64,000 nt of DNA from Paraspadella gotoi (lineage: Eukaryota; Chaetognatha). Location: NCBI GenBank assembly GCA_051294375.1, contig CM119264.1, positions 17,000,278 to 17,064,277 of the forward strand, in the 5' to 3' direction. A program made the translations under genes and the position numbers. Every line of letters starts with the position of its first letter. Within the stretch, counting starts at the first letter, position 1. Below are positions 24,694-37,537 of the stretch, piece by piece. The notes beneath the pieces are model-generated. The model did no database searches. It was not told the DNA's origin and saw nothing but the letters and a program-made list of their open reading frames with translations.

Positions 24694-25030
24694 GAGAATC
24701 GTTTATGTGCATAATCTCGTTTTAAAAGCAGATGTACTCGAGGAAAGCAAGCAGCGGGGGAAGCAAAAAAAAAAAAAAAAAGAAAATTGTTAGAGCGCGA
24801 GGAGGCGAGAGCGGGGAAGGAGCGAGGAAGGAGGAATGAAGAAAGAAGTAAAGGTTGAATACATTCGAAATTGTTTCACGTCTATAATCACCATCGAGCA
24901 TTGTCTTACTCACTCGTTAATTCCCTCCCTCACTCTCCCTTAGTTGGCGTTGCGAGATGTAATTTCAATTTTGAATCGAGTTGCTTCATTTAGTTAATGA
25001 GAAGCGAGACTGATGGACAGAATGAGAAAA

Positions 25031-25149
<119 letters not shown>

Positions 25150-25785
25150 ATTCTCTCGCTAAGATTGCTGCAATACAGCTGAAAAGTCTCATTTGCATGT
25201 GCGAGGTTTGTCGGGGCGAAGAGAAGAGAGACCTTAAACGCTCCGAGGTTTAAAGAAAAATCGGAATTCCTCGCGTGAGATATTTCATTTTTTTAAATGC
25301 AACGAAAAAAATTGAGGATATAAACATGGGGTCAGGTAAAACGGATAAACTGGCTTAAATTTACGAGAATCGCTGTTAAATTGGTTATTTTTTTGTTTTT
25401 TTTGTCCGAGTGGGAGCTCAAAGGAAAAAGAGTCACGTTTCGGTCTTTATAAGTATATTTGAAACTTTTACTGAAAATACACGAGAATTAGAATGAATAT
25501 TGAATTGATTTAGAAATAAATATTAGAGTTACATAATTAGTGACACATCGATTTTTTAGACCCAATTATTTCCAGTTTTCAACAATATACGTTTTAATAG
25601 GTTTTTTAAATATTTTATACGCTTCGCGATCAGTCTGAAGATAATATTGTATTTAATGTCGTAGAAGTCATGTTCTTCATCCTCCTATTCTGCCCGTTCG
25701 TCATCGCCTTTAAAAGTCCCGGATTGTTCTATTTGTCGATCGATTTTTTCCGTAAGAGAAAATATCGCGGCAAGTCAGTCTCAGT

Positions 25786-25910
<125 letters not shown>

Positions 25911-27596
25911 AGTTTTGACTAATGTTAATAATAAAGGGTGAAGAGACGAATTGTTACCTAATTAATTTTTGTCGTCAAAGTAAAGTTCGTCAACGTCATT
26001 TTCAATATTACTTTTACAAATTAATTTTTGCTTCGATTTGACGTTCATGAAACTTTTGTCATTTTAAAAGGCGTCATTTCCTCTGTTGTCGTCGACGTTA
26101 ACCTCATAATAATCACAACCGTGACCTCGAGTCATCTTTATAAGAGCCACTCTAACTGCGTGAAAAAAAAAAGACTGAACAAAAAAAGTAGGGGAAATGT
26201 TGTGAGAGCGGACAACAAGAATTGACCGGTCAAAAGCGAAAAGAAAAAGAGCCATAATAGAGGAAAGAGGGTCAGAGCCACCAAAACCGCCGGAGAAAAA
26301 AAAAAGGGTCAAAAAAGGGGAAACCGGAATGTGAGTGAAAACTGGGAACGATGGGGTCACGAGGTTGACGGGACAAGAGAGCAAAGGAGATTGCTGAAAA
26401 GGGGAAAGAGCGGGAAGGCAAAGGAATGGGCGATTCCTACACAGGGAAAGTGCAAAAGAGAAAAAATAACGCGAGATTTCTGTGAGGCAGAGCTGAGAGT
26501 AAGTGGACAAAGAAATGAGAAGATGAGAGAGAAAATAAGGCGTTGCTGCGAGGGGAAATTAAGAGGAGTTAATTAAAAGGGAAGAATGGACTAAAGAATG
26601 ACTAAAACAGAGAGAGAGATAATACACAGTATTTAAGAAACTGAAACATCATTTAAAGAGTGAGAGAGAGATGGAGAGCGGCACTCAAATAAGAGAAATA
26701 CGAATTTGGAGACGCGAGATTCGAAGCCAATGCAACGGAACTCCCAATATAACTGAACAACGATAACAATAAACGTGGACGCGATGGAACTCACTGTAAC
26801 TGCGGCGGCCGTGACGATCTCTCGGGTCCAGTTGAACCAGGACAAAAGATTGAAAAATGGACCAAAATAAAAAGAGAAAGAGAAAGAGATAAAAACAAAC
26901 AAGAAAAACGATGGGCGCGTTGAAAACAGAGTGAGAAAATACTTTCTCAGATTTCGACCTCGCCCCACTTTCCTCCTTCGAACTACCTCCCTCTCACATC
27001 TCTCGCCTGGGGAATATAAAAATGTTGGAAGGGGGGGGATTTATTCTCCTTCTCCCCCCCCCCGTTTACTTTTTCTCGGTTTTTTCTTATTTTTTATATT
27101 TTCTCCTTCCATCGTTCTCGATTTCCTCTCCGGCGCCTCACCTTCCCCGGAAATTGTTGTAGTTGTTGATGATGTTGTCGTCGTCGTTTTTCATAGATGC
27201 CAAGACGTCGGTGTAAAAAGTTAAAACTTTAAATCTTTCACGAGTCACTCGGAAAAGGAAGACGTAAAGCGCAACGGGTAAAAATCTTTTTATTGCTATA
27301 CCAATATATAATGATTATAATTGTATTTGAAATTATTCTTAGTGGAAAAAAGTAGAATTAGATAATTAAAAAAAGTTCAGCACCATTGTACTACTACTTT
27401 TGTCTAATAATTGATTTCTTAGCACCTAATATTTTTCATAAGAACGGCGTGATATTTTAATAGGGCATCTTTAGCTGCTCTAGACAATGATTTTTCGCAG
27501 AGAACTACAACTCGTAGAATCTCTGTATCTCTCTATGTCTCTCTCTTCTCGCTCTCTCGCTCTCTCTTTTTCTTCTTATTTTGTTTTCTCTTTTTT

Positions 27597-27600
<4 letters not shown>

Positions 27601-27666
<66 letters not shown>
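27601..27666. repeat. (TC)33 microsatellite
   Basis: Pure TC run in the left arm. The right arm has a shorter interrupted GA tract at the mirrored place (35408-35453). Confidence 0.95.
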
Positions 27667-27669
<3 letters not shown>

Positions 27670-28989
27670 TTCTGTATCCTTTCACCTTCTGTTCTCGACA
27701 TCCCATTACCCCTTAGCCCACGTTTCCGCCGCTCGCAACTCTCTTTTCCCGCCCTTTCTCGAATTTTCCGACCGCGTTTCCTTTGTCAGCCCCTCGCATA
27801 ATGCGGCTAATGGCGCCCTTCAACCCGCCTTACTGACACCCAATTTTTTTCTCTCTTTTTAATTCTTTTTTTTTTTTTTTGCTTGAAACTGTCATGCCCT
27901 GATTCCACGCTCCAGATTAAGCCTTCATTTTTTATAGCGCTTTTTTATCAGTACACTCACCAATCGTGGTAAAATCGTTGTTCCAATTGACTTGCAGCGA
28001 GAGACAGTCGACCGAGCGTACACTCTAAGCAATTTAATACGTAGATCTTTTCAAAACGAAATTAAGGAGTTGATTTGAGTGATTACTATTAATCCAAACA
28101 GTAGGATCGAACAATCAACGTATAACGGAGACGCCGAATTCTGAAAAATTACGCGTCAACTAAGTTTCTCTCTGATCAGTGCTGACTCTTAATCTTACCT
28201 TGAGTTTACCTTGAGCTTTTTATCGTTATTTCCCACACAAGACCTTTTGCTTATGAAGTCCTTGTTATTCAGCCTCGCCCCCGGTCAGCGCTTCAAGCAC
28301 AGAAGCATCCAAAGCTCCTGCAATCTCAACTTCCTTATCTCTTTACCTCCGATCCCATCCACCCACCCTACCTCACCTCTCCGCGCACCTCCCTGTCCTG
28401 CCCTCGCGCCTGTCATCTCGGCTCGCTGGTTTAGTTTGTTTTCCCGCGCGCCGAGAGGAGCGTTCACGACACGGCTTCTCTCCCCTTCTCCTCTTCTTTC
28501 TTCTCTCTCTCTCTCTCTCTCTCTCTTTCCTCTATATCCTCTCGCATATAACTTACTCCTTCGTTTTTTAGGATAACAACCATTGTGTTTAATGCATACT
28601 GTTGATGAATAACTAAAAGGAAATTAAATAACATCGAAATTGCGCTGACGTTCTGAGAACTGGAAAACGACCACAAAAGAGAGGGGGGTGATTACATTTA
28701 ATACTCAATGGCTGTCAAGGATAGATAATTTTTTTTTTTCTAAAAAAATCGAGTTACGTTTAAACTCCAATAACACTCGCCGTCTCTCAGTGAATGAATT
28801 AAATTTCTATAATTACAACTCGATTATTTTCCCGCATCTATAATTATGGACTCAACGATTTTAGTTACTTGCAGCAAATTTGTCCTCGTTCGCTCGCTCG
28901 TCTCAGCGAGCAGCTAAAATTCCCACTTGCTCCGGGTCATCTTTACTACTAGGTTTGCTTAGTGAGTTAGTCGATAGTGCCGATACGTA

Positions 28990-29095
28990 CTAATATCAGT
29001 CCTATGAGCTTCCAGGGTGTAGCTGAGGCTTAGACCCCTTCCGTTGGTAATACCCCCAGGTTCAGATCCCTTGCATAATACATTCTTTAAATGAA
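28990..29095 (+). other. tRNA-derived SINE-like fragment
   Basis: A-box-like 'tagctgaggct' (29020-29030) and B-box-like 'aggttcagatccc' (29058-29070), about 27 bp apart, match the spacing of an internal RNA polymerase III promoter. An (ATG)n tail begins just after it (29099). The mirrored place of the right arm lacks a clear copy, which fits an insertion into one arm only. Confidence 0.45.
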
Positions 29096-29098
29096 AAC

Positions 29099-29150
29099 GA
29101 TGACGTGATGATGAATGATGATGATGATGATGACTATGACTGATGATTTG
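29099..29150. repeat. (GAT)n triplet repeat
   Basis: 'gatgatgatgatga' with short interruptions. The mirror is (CAT)n at 34172-34195 in the right arm. Confidence 0.85.
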
Positions 29151-30164
29151 TGATTATGATTATTTGACGATCCTTGAAAACCAAGGCACTTATATTGCGG
29201 CCCCTCCTCTTTAAAACCTGCCCTGACGCTTTTTCTCTTCCTTATCTCCCCTATATATGTCCCCAGTTTCTCGCTAATCTCCGCAGCGACGTCTACCGAA
29301 TTGTTTTGTTTTCGGCGAATCCTGGCGTGAAAAGCGATAACGGTGGCAGCGCCCCTCGCGGCGTGTTTCCATGACGTCGGCCCGGGACGAGGCACGGACT
29401 GTGGCGGCGGACGACGACGATGACGACGAAACGATTGCGATGACGACGATCTTCGTTCACTTTATTGTCTAACCGTTCGGTTCCTTTGGGGATAAGGGAT
29501 CGGTGGAAGGGAGAGTTCGGTGGAAGTTACTTAGGACTGGGAATCCGAGTTTGAGGCGACATTCTACGCTTTCCGTTTAATGACAATCAACGTTTCCTGA
29601 GCTTGTGAACTACGGGTTTAGACCATCCTCACAGGTTGGGAACGGATTGGATGTAATCGGTACAAAATCACGACTAAGGTAGAATGTCTATCCGGTGCGT
29701 GTGACTGGCATATTTTCCCAAGCTGCTTTAACACAACTGCATGGGCCTACTGTCTGATGAAAGTAAATAAAATGGAAATTGTGCCATTGCTGTTCAACCT
29801 GCCGTTGATTTGATTTTGCATGATTTTTTAAACTATAAATTATAACTATATATTAACTAATTATAACTATAAATATAAGAAGTGCTTTTCTTTGAAAAGT
29901 TAGTTTAAACGCAATTTGAGATTGATATATATAATCTCGCTGGAAGTCATACGAGACGCTATTGGATATAAATCTTTGTTTAACGATAAAACTAAAACTT
30001 TTCATCGTAAATTCAAATCTATTTTCCTGCCTCGAGTCGGCGAAAGGATGGAGAAGAATAAACAAATTAAACATTGTCTCTCATAAATCGGACTGAAGTA
30101 AGAGGAAGAGGGAGAAAGGGGTGTGAGGGGAAGGGAGGTCAGCATGAGACTATGAAGTCGGTGC

Positions 30165-30167
<3 letters not shown>

Positions 30168-30225
<58 letters not shown>
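30168..30225. repeat. (AG)29 microsatellite
   Basis: Marks the inner end of the left arm of the large inverted repeat. Confidence 0.95.
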
Positions 30226-30229
<4 letters not shown>

Positions 30230-30241
30230 GAAGACTGAATG

Positions 30242-30363
30242 AATGCAGCGCTATTAGCCCCGACTTTTCTTTCTAACGTTTCTCCTTTTACCTCCGTTAA
30301 ACTAGCGAAACAAGAGAACGGCCTCCCTGTCATCCTTTACTCTTTATATATTTGTATTGCTCG
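30242..30363 (+). repeat. Nested inverted repeat, left arm (~122 bp)
   Basis: Near-exact reverse complement of 30513-30632. The arms differ by single-base indels and a five-base block near the outer end. A CT tract and the 25-N gap lie between them. Confidence 0.9.
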
Positions 30364-30391
30364 ATGCTCACTGGTCGCTCTTGGCTGGCGT

Positions 30392-30392
30392 C

Positions 30393-30436
<44 letters not shown>

Positions 30437-30459
30437 CTCTCTCGTTCTCCTCTCTCTCT
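30392..30459. repeat. (CT)n microsatellite
   Basis: CT run with TCC and GTT interruptions in the loop of the nested inverted repeat. Confidence 0.9.
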
Positions 30460-30487
30460 GTCTTCGGTGCTTGTGCTGTCCCTCTTG

Positions 30488-30512
30488 NNNNNNNNNNNNN
30501 NNNNNNNNNNNN
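30488..30512. other. Assembly gap (25 N)
   Basis: Same size as the gap at the junction of the 7-kb duplication, and again at a junction between repeated sequences. Confidence 0.99.
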
Positions 30513-30632
30513 CGAGCAATACAAATATAAAAAGAGTAAGGATGACAGGGAGCCGTTCTCTTGTTTCGCTAGTTTAACGGAGGTAAAAGGAGAAACGTTA
30601 GAAAGAAAGTCGGGGCTAATAGCATTGCTTCT
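30513..30632 (+). repeat. Nested inverted repeat, right arm
   Basis: Reverse complement of 30242-30363. Confidence 0.9.
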
Positions 30633-30668
30633 ATTTCTATTTCTATTTCTTCTATTTCTATTTCTTCG
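30628..30668 (+). repeat. (TTCTAT)n hexamer repeat
   Basis: About six units, with two 'tattcttc' shifts; follows the nested inverted repeat. Confidence 0.85.
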
Positions 30669-31408
30669 AACAATTCGAGACTACAGTAAAAGAAAAATTG
30701 GATGGTTTTTCAACATTGAACTCAAGATCTCCAAATCATTTGGATAAATCAAAAACGAATTTGCTGAAATTATTACATTATCCTCATGAAGAGGTTACCA
30801 TTGAAAAACACTAAAGACCAAGAGAAAGTTTTTATAAGCTGAAAACTAAACAGTAATTAAAAATCAAAGAAAAGCTAGCGAGAAAAATTTAAGAAACACG
30901 AAAGCTGGACTCTCCTTTCAAGAGAAACTTGTCAGAATATAATATACTTTTGTCGCAAACTCCCGGACATTAAACAAAGGGATTAAATTCTTACTATGAA
31001 AAAGAGTTAAAAAAATTCTAGAAGAAAAAGATCCGCAAAAAAATGGAAATTTTAATTTCAGATGATGTACAAACTATAATGGCCATCATTCCCCTCAGTG
31101 ATGTTCTACTCCGAGTGGCACTTGGCGACTACAAAGCGTGAAGATTTGTTCGGAGACACTAAATGCCTTGTCACAGAAACGCCATCTCAATATATTTTGC
31201 AGATAGATTTGGAAGGTATTCTTGGAACGCAGTCCACGTCCGAGAACAATATGGTAATTGAGTGGCGTAATCATGTTGAAAGTTTGCCACAAACAAAAAT
31301 GAAGCTTGATTATTCCCATAACTGGTTTACATAAGATACAATCTAATATAGATGAGGGGAACTTTGAAATGAATAAACATGAAATACAAATCTTAATATA
31401 AAAATTTA

Positions 31409-32850
31409 GTTGAACTTATCAAATCTCTAAAAACAAAATCAGCTGCAGGACCAGATGGAATTACTTCATGGCATGTTGAAAAACCTGCCAAAAAGAAGGT
31501 CTTGAACACTTGTTAGCCATCATACCTGTGCCTGCACTAAACATTGCTACTTTCCAATCATGGAAACTCGCTCACATCAGAATGATTGCAAAAACGCAGG
31601 AACGAGACGCGACATCATCCAGAAACTATATAGGCGCAATTTAGTTCTACTATCAGTTCTTGGAAAACTCTTTGAAAGAATAATTCTTCCAGGTTAATAT
31701 CTTATGCTAGAACTAAAGAGTAAACGAATAATTTGCAATCAGGGCTACAAAAACGCGTACGATATCTGCCCCATAGAAAACATAGTACGGGTAACTTCGT
31801 AGAAGATGCTCATCTTGGATTTAAAATCAGCAGAGCTGACATTTGGTGCACTCTCGACATCAAAAGCTTTTGACTCACATTTGGCTTGCCAATGGTCTAA
31901 AATACAACATTAATAACAATCAGGAATCCAAACGGAAATTTAACGAATAATAGTATCCATTCATCAGTTGATCGAACCATTTTGTGTTATAACGTAAAGG
32001 TGAACACTTTCACCAGTACCATAAAACATCATTCGTGGTCCCTCACAAGGTGCCGTCTTAAGTCCAGAAATCTTTACTTTCTATGTAGAAGCAACTTCCA
32101 CTAATCCGAAACCGAAAATCCAAAACCAAGTCCTACAACAACACTCCAGCGATGGGAACAGCACACCGATGTTTTGGAAAACACTGCCTCACAATAGCAG
32201 ATGATTCAATCGTCACTGGCACCTCAAGGATCCCGCTAGCGCTGTAACTTGTCTCCAAAAAAACTTCTAAAATCGTTTAGAAGAGCGTGCAAAAAGTGGT
32301 TTTTAGAGACTATTTAACCGATAAGCTGCAACACTAGTCTACTTTTAAACCTCGCACCTATTTACAATCGATATAGCTATAGACATATTTCATTCTTTGG
32401 TAGTAAAATACCTGTTGTCAAACAGTTAAAATTTTAGGAATGTAACTTAGATAAAAAATCCACATGCGCACTCCTACATTTAAATGAATGCTATTCTACC
32501 TAAAGCAAGACAACCAAATTTTAACGCAATCATCGCCTGTCCTAGATTTTGTACCAAATGATAACTACCGTCTCTGTTTACCAATTATTTCCTCTAGTCC
32601 TTGTGTCTCATTTTTATGTATCCATCACAGTCTTGCTTCTCTGCTGCAAGATGTCATTCGGAAAAAATTGACAAGCTTCAGTACTTTGCCATAAGAACTT
32701 TTTCAAAATTTTTACCCGCTCGCATACCCCTATGATATTTATTAAGATCCGCGCACGACCATGATTCCCCTACAGCAATATGTACGCGACTTTTCCTAAA
32801 CAGAAGCTATGCTCGTATAATTCGTTTTAATAATTTCTGTTTGATGCACA
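31409..32850 (+). pseudogene. Non-LTR retrotransposon reverse transcriptase remnant
   Basis: Conceptual translation in three alternating plus-strand frames gives the motifs of a LINE reverse transcriptase in order. SAAGPDGITSWHV lies at ~31437-31475 and HLLAIIPVPALNIATFQSWK follows at ~31507. LLSVLGKLFERIIL (usual RPISLLSVLGKLFERII) lies at ~31650-31690. KAFDS is at ~31865, and RGPSQGAVLSPEIFTFYV at 32034-32087. IADDSIVTGTS, with the catalytic ADD (32197-32205), and ILGM-L (usual FLGVTLD) at ~32430 complete the series. A later 'KIDKLQYFAIRTFSKFLPARIP' type stretch (32655-32725) fits the usual post-RT region. Stops and frameshifts separate nearly every motif, so it is dead. The motif set suits the Jockey/CR1/I group; the clade is not resolved. 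No endonuclease domain was recognised upstream. Confidence 0.88.
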
Positions 32851-33117
32851 TATTGATGCGAATTTCTTTATAATCGTATTCAAACACAACATATATCTCC
32901 CGCATAGAACACTTCTGGATGGGAAAATACTAGGAAAAGGAGCGAATCTGTGTTCATTGTCAATTAGAGAGGTTTCATGAAGTTTGTTCAACCGAGTGTA
33001 GTTAGAAAAGTGCGATGCACTTTTGTTTCAAAAGTCAATTACAATTTGTAAAATATTCTTGAGAAATAGGTAGCTTTTAAAGGCCCTCAAGGTGCCTAAA
33101 GCCGCAAGTAATTTAAA
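32851..33117 (+). mobile_element. Probable 3' part of the same LINE
   Basis: AT-rich sequence downstream of the RT remnant, including 'ggccctcaaggtgcctaaag'. It runs to the heptamer tail without any other recognisable feature. Confidence 0.5.
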
Positions 33118-33138
33118 TATTGTCTATTGTCTATTGTC
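33118..33138 (+). repeat. (ATTGTCT)3 tail, probable LINE 3' end
   Basis: Three tandem heptamers directly at the inner edge of the right inverted-repeat arm. Non-LTR elements commonly end in short simple repeats, so this is the likely 3' terminus of the element. Confidence 0.7.
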
Positions 33139-34584
33139 TCTCTCAACGCACCGACTTCATAGTCTCATGCTGACTACCCTTCCCTCACACCCCTTTCTCC
33201 CTCTTCCTCTTACTTCAGTCCGATTTATGAGAGACAATGTTTAATTGTTTATTCTTCTCCATCCTTCGCCGACCTCGAGGCAGGAAAAATAGATTGAATT
33301 TACGATGAAAAGTTTAGTTTATCGTTAACAAGATTTATATCCAATAGCGTCTCGTATGACTATCCAGCGAGATTATATATATCAATCTCAAATTGCTGTT
33401 TTAAACTAACTTTTCAAAAAAAGCACTTCTTATATTTATAGTTATAATTAGTTATATATAGTTATAATTTATAGTTTAAAAAATCATTGCAAAATCAAAT
33501 CACGGCAGGTTGAACAGCAATGGCACAATTTCCATTTTATTTACTTTCCATCAGACAGTAGGCCCATGCAGTTGTGTTAAAGCAGCTTGGGAAAATATTG
33601 GCCAGTTCACCGCACCGATAGACATTCTACCTTCAGTCGTGATTTGGTACCGATTACAATGCCAATCCGTTCCCAACCTGTGAGGATGGTCTAAACCGTA
33701 GTTCACAAGCTCAGGAAACGTTGATTGTCATTAAACGGAAAGCGTAGAATGTCCGCCTCAAACTCGGATTCCCAGTCCTAAGTAACTTCCACCGACTCTC
33801 CCTTCCACCGATCCTTATCCCCAAAGGAACCGAACGGTTAGACAATAAAGTGAACGAGATCGTCGTCATCGTCATCGTGTTCGTCGTCATCGTCGTCGTC
33901 GGCGCCGCCACAGTCCGTGCTCGTCCCGGGCCGACGTCATGGAAACCGCCGCGAGGGGCGCTGCCACCGTTTATCGCTTTCACGCCAGGATTCGCCGAAA
34001 ACAAAACAATCGGTAGACGTCGCTGCGAGATTAGCGAGAAACTGGGGGTAATATAAAGGGGAGGATAAGGGAAAGAGAAAAAGCGTCAGGGGCAGGTTTT
34101 AAGAGGAGGGGCCGCAAATATAAGTGCCTTGGTTTTCAAGGATCGTCATAATAATCACAATCGTCATAGTCATCATCATCATCATCATCATCATCGTCAT
34201 CGTTTTCAATTTAAAGAATGTATCATTAAAAAAGAATCAAAGTTGAGATCCGACATAGATTAAATAAGCACTGCGCGGGCGGGCGAACGAAATAAATATC
34301 GGAGTTAAATTAATTCATTTTTATAAATTCAATTCCACTGAGAGACGGCGAGTGTTATTGAGTTTAACGCTAACTCGATTTTTTTAGAAAAAAAAAATTA
34401 TCATATCGCTCTTGAGATATATTAAATGTAATCACCCCCTCTCTCTTTTGTGGTCGTTTTCAGTCTCAGAACGTCAGCGCAATTTCGATGTTATTTAATT
34501 TCCTTTTAGTTTAATCATCAACAGTATGCATTAAACACAATGGTTGTTATCTAAAAAACAAGAGTAGTTATATGCGAGAGATAT

Positions 34585-34615
<31 letters not shown>

Positions 34616-35422
34616 CCGTGTCGTGAACGACTCTCTCGCGCGCGGGAAAACAAAAACTAAAACCAGCGAGCGAGATGACAGGCGCGAGGCAGGACTAGGG
34701 AGGTGCGGGAGAGGTGAGGTAGGGTGGGTGGATGGGATCGGAGGTAAAGAGATAAGGAAGTTGAGATTGCAGGAAGCTTTGGTGCTTCTGTGCTTGAAGC
34801 GCTGACCGGAGGGCGAGAGCTGGAATAAACAAGGACTTCATAAGCAAAAGGTCTTGTGTGGGAAAATAACGATTAAAAAAGCTCAAGGTAAACTCAAGGT
34901 AAGATTAAGAGTCAGCCTGATAGAGAGAAACTTAGTTGACGCGTAATTTTTCAGAATTCGGCGTCTCCGTTATACGTTGATTGTTCGATCCTACTGTTGT
35001 GAATTTAATAGTAATTCAACTCAAATACTAAAAACATCCTTAATTTCGTTTGAAAAATCTACGTATTAAATTGCTTAGAGTGTACGCTCGGTCGACTGTC
35101 TCTCGCGCAAGTCAATTGGAACAAACATTTACCACGATTGGTGAGTGTACTATAAAAAGCGCTATAAAAATGAAGGCTTAATCTGGAGCGTGGAATCAGG
35201 GCATGACAGTTTTCAAGCAAAAAAAAAAAAAAAAAAAAATCAAGAAAGAGAAAAAAATTGCGGTGTCAGTAAGGCGGGTTGAAGGGCGGCATTAGCCGCA
35301 TTAGCGCCTCAAAAAGGAATCGAAAAGGCGGGAAAAGAGGTTGCGAGCGGCGACTCAAGGGTAATGGATGTCGAGAACAGAAAGGTGAAAGAGATACAGA
35401 AATCGAGGAGAGAGAGAGAGAG

Positions 35423-35456
<34 letters not shown>

Positions 35457-36114
35457 AAAAAAGAGAAAACAAAATAAGAAGAAAAAGAGAGAGCGAGAGA
35501 GCGAGAAGAGAGAGACATAGAGAGATACAGAGATTCTACGAGTTTGTAGTTCTCTGCGAAAAATCATTGTCTAGAGCAGCTAAAGATGCCCTATTAAAAT
35601 ATCACGCCGTTCTTATGAAAAATATTAGGTGCTAAGAAATCAATTATTAGACAAAAGTAGTAGTACAATGGTGCTGAACTTTTTTTAATTATCTAATTCT
35701 ACTTTTTTCCACTAAGAATAATTTCAAATACAATTATAATCATTATATATTGGTATAGCAATAAAAAGATTTTTACCCGTTGCGCTTTACGTCTTCCTTT
35801 TCCGAGTGACTCGTGAAAGATTTAAAGTTTTAAACTTTTTACACCGACGTCTTGGCATCTATGAAAAACGACGACGACAACATCGTCAACAACTACAACA
35901 ATTTCCGGGGAAGGTGAGGCGCCGGAGAGGAAATCGAGAACGATGGAAGGAGAAAATATAAAAAATAAGAAAAAACCGAGAAAAAGTAAACGGGGGGGGG
36001 GAGAAGGAGAATAAATCCCCCCCCCTTCCAACATTTTATATTCCCCAGGCGAGAGATGTGAGAGGGAGGTAGTTCGAAGGAGGAAAGTGGGGCGAGGTCG
36101 AAATCTGAGAAAGT
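33137..36114 (-). repeat. Large inverted repeat, right arm (~3.0 kb)
   Basis: Reverse complement of 26941-30170. It carries shorter AG tracts than the left arm (34592-34614 and 35408-35453) and several one-base indels. Its end at 'gagaaagt|ggatgcgg' is abrupt. Confidence 0.9.
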
Positions 36115-36467
36115 GGATGCGGTCTCGGCTTGAAGGTGGATTAAAGGCGGAATGTAGTTAAAAAAAAAAGAGTAGGATTATAGTTTGATAGAGATGGAGA
36201 AAATTAATTGAAATTTCCCAGGACGAGAGAGGAAAGTGGAACTTGAAAACAAATTTTCAGCCCAGGGGTATATTGAGTTAGGATTTAAGGGGCTCATCTC
36301 GGGTGGATGAGCTTTTTTTGTTTAAATTGTGCGGGAAGGCGGGTAAGGGAAAATGGGGACGGGGTTAGGGAGGATCTAATATGAGGAAAAGGGGGAAAAT
36401 CAAGGCGGGTTTACAAGGGAAGAGGAAGTATTATAGGAGCGAAGGAGGAAGTGAATTGGAGGAGAAA

Positions 36468-36489
36468 GAGAGAGAGAGAGAGAGAGAGA
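36468..36489. repeat. (AG)11 microsatellite
   Basis: Short pure tract. Confidence 0.9.
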
Positions 36490-36809
36490 ACTTTTATGGC
36501 GGAAAGGTCTCGACGTTTATGGAGGAGTCTCGGCCGCTTCTTCCCTATATTTCTTCGTCTAATGGTGGAAATATGGAGGAAGCGTCCCCTCGCTCAATTT
36601 ATGGACGTTTGTCGAGGGTGGGGGTGAGACGAATAAAAAACCCTTCACTCCTCTCCGGTGGCCGCCATCTATGAAGGTTTCCGGGAGGTTAACGAATCCA
36701 TTTTTTAGTCGAACAAACTCGCCGAAAATTAATCGATACGAATAATAAAAAAAAAACGAATTTAAAAGAAAAAAATTAGGTATCGCTCATTAATTTTTTT
36801 TTCTTCCCA

Positions 36810-36810
<1 letters not shown>
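36490..36810. other. Intergenic, nothing certain
   Basis: A plus-strand open frame crosses the AG tract and ends at 36674. The part after the tract has ordinary amino-acid composition, but no acceptor, motif or relative was recognised. Confidence 0.3.

Positions 36811-36812
<2 letters not shown>

Positions 36813-36865
<53 letters not shown>
36813..36865. repeat. (TC)26 microsatellite
   Basis: Pure TC run. Confidence 0.95.
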
Positions 36866-36867
<2 letters not shown>

Positions 36868-37452
36868 ATAAATTAATGAACGAATCGATATAAATTTAAT
36901 TAATCGATAAATTAACTAGCACACTAAAAACAATTAATCATTCCCACCCAGAATATTAGGCAGAGCAGTTGGAATTTTCTCGGTGGCAGCGAAATTGGAG
37001 TGAAGCAAGGTGGAGGCGAGATTGAGACCTTTCGCAAACAAAAAAAGAAAAATGAGAACAACCGCCGAGACATGAATCGTGACACAACGCCCTCATACGA
37101 CGTCGGCGAGAATGAGAGACGACGACACGTGACGCCGGCGGAGTCACGACGCCAGTCATAGAAAAGAGCAACATAATTATGGGGGTTAGGGCATAGGGGA
37201 TGTGAGTAAAATTCGAAAGCCTTTGACGAAAACCAAAGGTTAATGAAAAGAAACATTGCCGTCGATCCAGTTGCTCCGACGTTTCATTATATTTTCTCGT
37301 GACTATTTGTTCGAAGAGCGACGACTTCGAGAACGACGATGACAACCATAAAAGCGACGATGAAAATTCCCTCCGAACAAACGAGGAAAACCCATTAAAC
37401 ACCGTCGATTGACCTTTAATCGGGGCCAACAATTTCCCCGGAGAGAAATTGC

Positions 37453-37455
<3 letters not shown>

Positions 37456-37534
<79 letters not shown>
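37456..37534. repeat. (AG)39 microsatellite
   Basis: Pure AG run of ~79 bp. It lies inside the 268-codon minus-strand open frame 36956-37762, which is treated as spurious. Confidence 0.95.

Positions 37535-37537
<3 letters not shown>

Larger units (their letters stand above)
26941..30170 (+). repeat. Large inverted repeat, left arm (~3.2 kb)
   Basis: The reverse complement of this arm is found at ~33137-36114. Outer matches start at 'actttctcagatttcg' (26941) and inner matches end at 'gtgcgttgagaga' (~30170). Alignment by eye shows near identity over long stretches (for example 27180-27520), with scattered indels and a region of real difference at ~28790-29090, where the left arm carries extra sequence including a tRNA-like SINE. 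No gene was recognised in it. Confidence 0.9.

Noticed and set aside
27029-27065. G8...C10 hairpin (and mirror at ~35993-36030)
   Set aside because: Homopolymers separated by ordinary sequence; their length is unreliable in this assembly.
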